DNA of 35,631 bases from assembly GCA_037447655.1 (NCBI GenBank), contig JBBHKE010003142.1, positions 55,280 through 90,910 on the forward strand. The letters run 5' to 3'. Positions 32,362-35,631 of the stretch are shown here, one piece after another. A model generated the notes under the pieces. It saw only the letters and a program-made list of their open reading frames with translations, was not told where the DNA came from and made no database searches. The position numbers and the translations under genes were made by a program. This DNA is from Zygnema cylindricum. Taxonomy: Eukaryota; Streptophyta; Zygnematophyceae; Zygnematales; Zygnemataceae. Numbering within the stretch: the first letter of the stretch is position 1; the number at the start of each line of letters is the position of its first letter.

Positions 32362-32962
32362 GGTTTCGAACTATAACACTCGGCTGTAAAACCCGAATCG
32401 AGTCAGGAATCTCTCCACAGAACTAACTCTAGGCAGGAGGGAGGCGATACTTTAAGAGTGCGGACATTCCGTACAGAAATCGAAAGAAATCAGCATTACG
32501 TGCGGAAATTCTTATAATATAGATTCCGTGCGGCCAATAAGTTCTTGGGCAGCAATGCAGCATGGGAATCGCCAATAACGGGATGAACATTTTTCGTGCA
32601 TGCGCGAAGTCCGCACGAAATGTTAGCACGTTTTAAACTTTTAATAGAAAAAGTCAAAAAACTAGGCTTTCCTGCGTTACTGTACTGCATTAGGGGTCGC
32701 ATTAGAGGACACACCATTTTTCAAAGTAATTTTCCCGCGAAAACACACCGCGTAGAAAAGGATTGTGGCACAACTTTGTTCCTTGCTGAGCCTTTTGATG
32801 TTGATTTATGACATTTTGAGCTTAATGCACGTGCGGCATTTTATTTTAAGACTCTTTTTTTTCTGTAGCTAAATTTGGTACAAGATTATTGAAGCTTTTG
32901 GAAACTGAAGCCTTTGAAATACAGTTTTTATTATCTTACTAACTTGAAGAACTGTTTTCTTC
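32362..32962. promoter_or_regulatory. Bidirectional promoter region
   Basis: This 601-bp region lies between two divergent start codons. It includes CG-rich stretches (for example GCATGCGCGAAGTCCGC near 32600) and the E2F-type site at 32730-32743. No TATA box is obvious for either gene. Confidence 0.6.
32730..32743. promoter_or_regulatory. E2F-type site upstream of RFC3
   Basis: TTTTCCCGCGAAAA contains the E2F core TTTCCCGC and its partial mirror on the other strand. It lies about 220 bp from the RFC start codon. Replication genes are classic E2F targets, so S-phase control of RFC is the likely role. Confidence 0.75.
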
Positions 32963-34917
32963 ATGGCAACACCCATGGATGTTGATACTGATACTGTATT
33001 TACCGGAACCAAATTTTCTAAGGCCGATAAAGGAAAGGCAGCCATGGCTGAACCCCCTATGAAGCAGGGACCATGGGTAGAAAAGTATCGGCCCAAGAAA
33101 TTGGCAGATGTTGCGGCTCACAAAGATATTATTGAAACAAGTATGACTGAAGACATGAAATTTGTTTAAATGTTGATGTTTTCTGGTTGATTTGACGCAA
33201 CCAGAGGCATGTGCTAGAACTCCGAGTTGTGAAATTTGGAGCTTGTTTGAGAAATTTACATGTTTTTGTTATTATAGTCCATCAGCATTTTCTTACATTC
33301 TTACATTTTAACAAACAATTTGTAGCCGTTTCTTAATAGAAAAATATAGCTCAACATTTTTTGGTATAAGTCTCATTGAAGCCATTTACTTGGTGAACAA
33401 TATAGCAGTAAGGCATAGTATTTGAGCTGTAGGTAGAGCTCGCAATGCAGTTGTATATCTTTCCTTAAAACTGTTCTAGCCAGAAAACCTATCATATTCA
33501 TCATCTTTTTTTTTCTGAACATCATGGACTCTTGTTTTGTCTGTATAGTTGACAGGTTAACCTCGGAGAATAGACTGCCTCATCTACTGCTGTACGGCCC
33601 TCCTGGAACAGGAAAGACCTCCACGATTCTTGCTGTTGCACATAAGTTGTACGGATCTCAGTTTCAAAACATGATTTTAGAGTTGAATGCCTCAGATGAT
33701 CGTGGCATTGACGTCGTTCGAAATCAAATTCAAGACTTTGCAAGTACACAGAGTATCAGTTTTGGGTGAGCTTCTTTCTGAGAACCTGTTTATCTCTAGA
33801 TGCGACATTGCATCATTCTCACTTACCTTGTATGGCAAATGTTTAGCCCTCGGTTACAAATAATCTTCATTCATGGAAATTATCTTTGCCAAGTAGGCTA
33901 TAACAGAATCATCGAAAGGTGTACTAATTTGTAATCATTCAAATTGGTAGTCTTCGGAAGTTATCGGAACAAGAATACAGAGGAAAGGTTTTTGTTCCAT
34001 TTGCTTTTTATAAGGTCGTAGATTAGGAATATGACGAATGTGAACTATGCAGCTTTTGTTGTTGATAGCCCTTGTTTGGGCTTTTGTCTATCCTTCTTCT
34101 TTTGTAGGGCAAAGGCAAGTGTGAAGTTGATTATTCTCGATGAAGCTGATGCTATGACCAAAGATGCACAATTCTCGCTTCGAAGAAGTGAGTTGTTACT
34201 TGGCAATTTTTTCCCCTTTCTCCACTATTGGATTAGAGAATGTTTTGGCTTGGGCGGTTGCTGTTTCTTCATCAGATTTTTATGGTAGTTTCATAACTCA
34301 TATTACGATTTGGTCATGCTCTGTATCGGGTGGTACAAATGACAAATGTCTGTTTGGTGTGCAGTAATGGAAAAATACACCAAGAACACACGATTTTGTC
34401 TCATCTGCAATTATGTAAGCAAGATTATACCTGCTCTACAGTCAAGATGTACGCGATTCCGGTTTTCACCCTTAGACGACACTCATGTCACAGACCGTCT
34501 TCGATTTATTGTTGAAGGAGAGAAGTAAGTGCTTTAAGGATTGTCAGTCTTTCATAAGCTCTTTATGTGAAAGTTGGAAACTAATTTTTTCCAGTTTACG
34601 TCCATGGAGCAGTCCTGCATTCAAGGCATGGTGTAGAAACCGCAAAGTTAATTCTTAGAGATTTTCAAGTTGTATCTCCCACACTGAGAAGTTCAAGACG
34701 TCAAGATAGCATTCACAAATCGAAGTCTTTTTCTAGAATGCAGGTTATTCTGTCGTGGTTTCTGATTCGAACCTGAACTTTATTTTATTATAATGTCTGA
34801 TGTCTGTATCTCTTTTCTTCTGACCGGTCATGCAGACTGGACATAACAGAGGGAGGGTTGCAGGCCGTGGTACGTTTAGCCAATGGGGATATGCGGAAAG
34901 CCCTTAACATTTTGCAA
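32963..34917 (+). CDS. RFC3: Replication factor C small subunit (plant RFC3, yeast Rfc3, human RFC5 type), 3' partial
   Basis: This AAA+ clamp-loader subunit acts in the pentameric RFC complex that opens PCNA and loads it at primer ends. Exons are 32963-33140, 33549-33765, 34108-34187, 34365-34524 and 34836-34917, all GT-AG with agreeing phases. Motifs in order are [30 protein letters not shown] (Walker A), [30 protein letters not shown] (Walker B), [20 protein letters not shown] (sensor 1 and SRC arginine finger) and [13 protein letters not shown] (sensor 2). The LDEADAMT and NASDDRGID spelling fits the Rfc3/RFC5 branch. A 35-residue N-terminal extension before WVEKYRP is unusual. The C-terminal collar domain lies beyond the window, since no further exon is seen after 34917. 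Confidence 0.93.
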
Positions 34918-35631
34918 GTAAGAACTAAGCTGAAAATGCCATTTGAGATTCGTGCTTTACTTTCCTTCTTTTGCCTTTCTTGTGCATATTAGAGGCAAAT
35001 ATCCTATGAAGGTTTTTTTAATCACTCACCAACTAGGTGTATCTGATGTTAGCGCTCACGAAGGTAGTAAAGCTTATACAGAAGTAAAGCCTGTGTGATG
35101 GATGCACTGCATGTTAATTCAACATTGTTTCGACTTCGATTTTGTCAAGCTGTTATTATGTTTTTCAGTATTGTTTCAAACAGTAAATTTACTGTGGCTG
35201 TTGATTTATGTTGTCCTAAAGCAATAGTTTACAAAAGCCGAGTCTATTACGATGTCCATTTCCTGATGTGCCATCGCTTGCACTATAGTGCATTTCTGAA
35301 CTTTTTTGGTTTTCAAAGTATTTCGTGTGATTCATGGACGATCTTCGTCTTAAAACAGTATGTGTTACAGTCCAGTCTGTCTAGGCTATTTACATTTTTA
35401 TGAGCAATAGGCATATTAAATAGCAATATTGGGTAGAAGAAACTGGCAAGGGGAACAGAGTGCATGCATTCTGTTTCTCAGTCACTGTGAACTTGTTGGA
35501 GTTGCCCCTCTGAGTAAATCGGCTGGTGTTTCTCGTAATAGCTTACTGTATAAGCGTCAAGTTGTTCTGTAGTGGACAGAACGTGATAAGGTTTGAACCT
35601 GAGAATTTGTTTCTGTTTGAGGTACTTCTTT
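34918..35631 (+). other. RFC3 intron 5, to window edge
   Basis: The donor GTAAGA begins at 34918. No exon continuing the expected collar region is visible, so the intron reaches at least to the end of the window. A 102-codon plus-strand frame here (35095-35403) has no recognisable content. Confidence 0.6.

Overview
This is an intron-rich nuclear window. The plant-type LL-diaminopimelate aminotransferase with an N-terminal leader, a small plastid-type membrane protein and a plant-like non-LTR reverse transcriptase suggest a green-lineage eukaryote, perhaps a streptophyte alga or early land plant. The species cannot be named from sequence alone. No bacterial-style operons, rRNA, tRNA or CRISPR array were seen.

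Layout. 1-2675: no recognised gene, but a TA-flanked MITE (911-1131) and a 671-bp inverted-repeat element (1292-1962) that carries a perfect 45-bp hairpin. 2676-12099 (+): dapL in 12 exons whose splice phases all agree. Its introns hold two MITEs, a minisatellite ending exactly at a splice acceptor, a decoy exon lacking the PLP lysine, and a duplicated exon split by about 240 bp of pure GGGAGA repeat. 12547-13480: a TIR element. About 14400-16376 (+): a broken non-LTR retroelement, followed by a truncated MITE. 17980-18960 (-): an intronless SCP/FCP-type phosphatase. 18424-26909: a tandem duplication of the 5' part and upstream region of that phosphatase. Its first copy is split by a 4154-bp TIR element, and its second copy preserves the empty insertion site. 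26910-30130: mostly unrecognised, with one MITE and simple repeats. 30131-32361 (-): a four-exon gene for a 180-aa predicted plastid membrane protein. 32963-34917 (+): the first five exons of a replication factor C small subunit, running off the window.

The genes do not form one pathway. dapL makes LL-diaminopimelate for lysine, RFC loads the sliding clamp at replication forks, and the phosphatase belongs to the family acting on phosphoserine substrates such as the RNA polymerase II tail. RFC and the membrane-protein gene are divergent from a 601-bp intergenic region that contains a perfect E2F-type site. The most unusual content is structural: exon-level duplications in dapL, a dated transposon insertion, and a 539-bp zero-divergence tract inside an otherwise about 3% diverged duplication.
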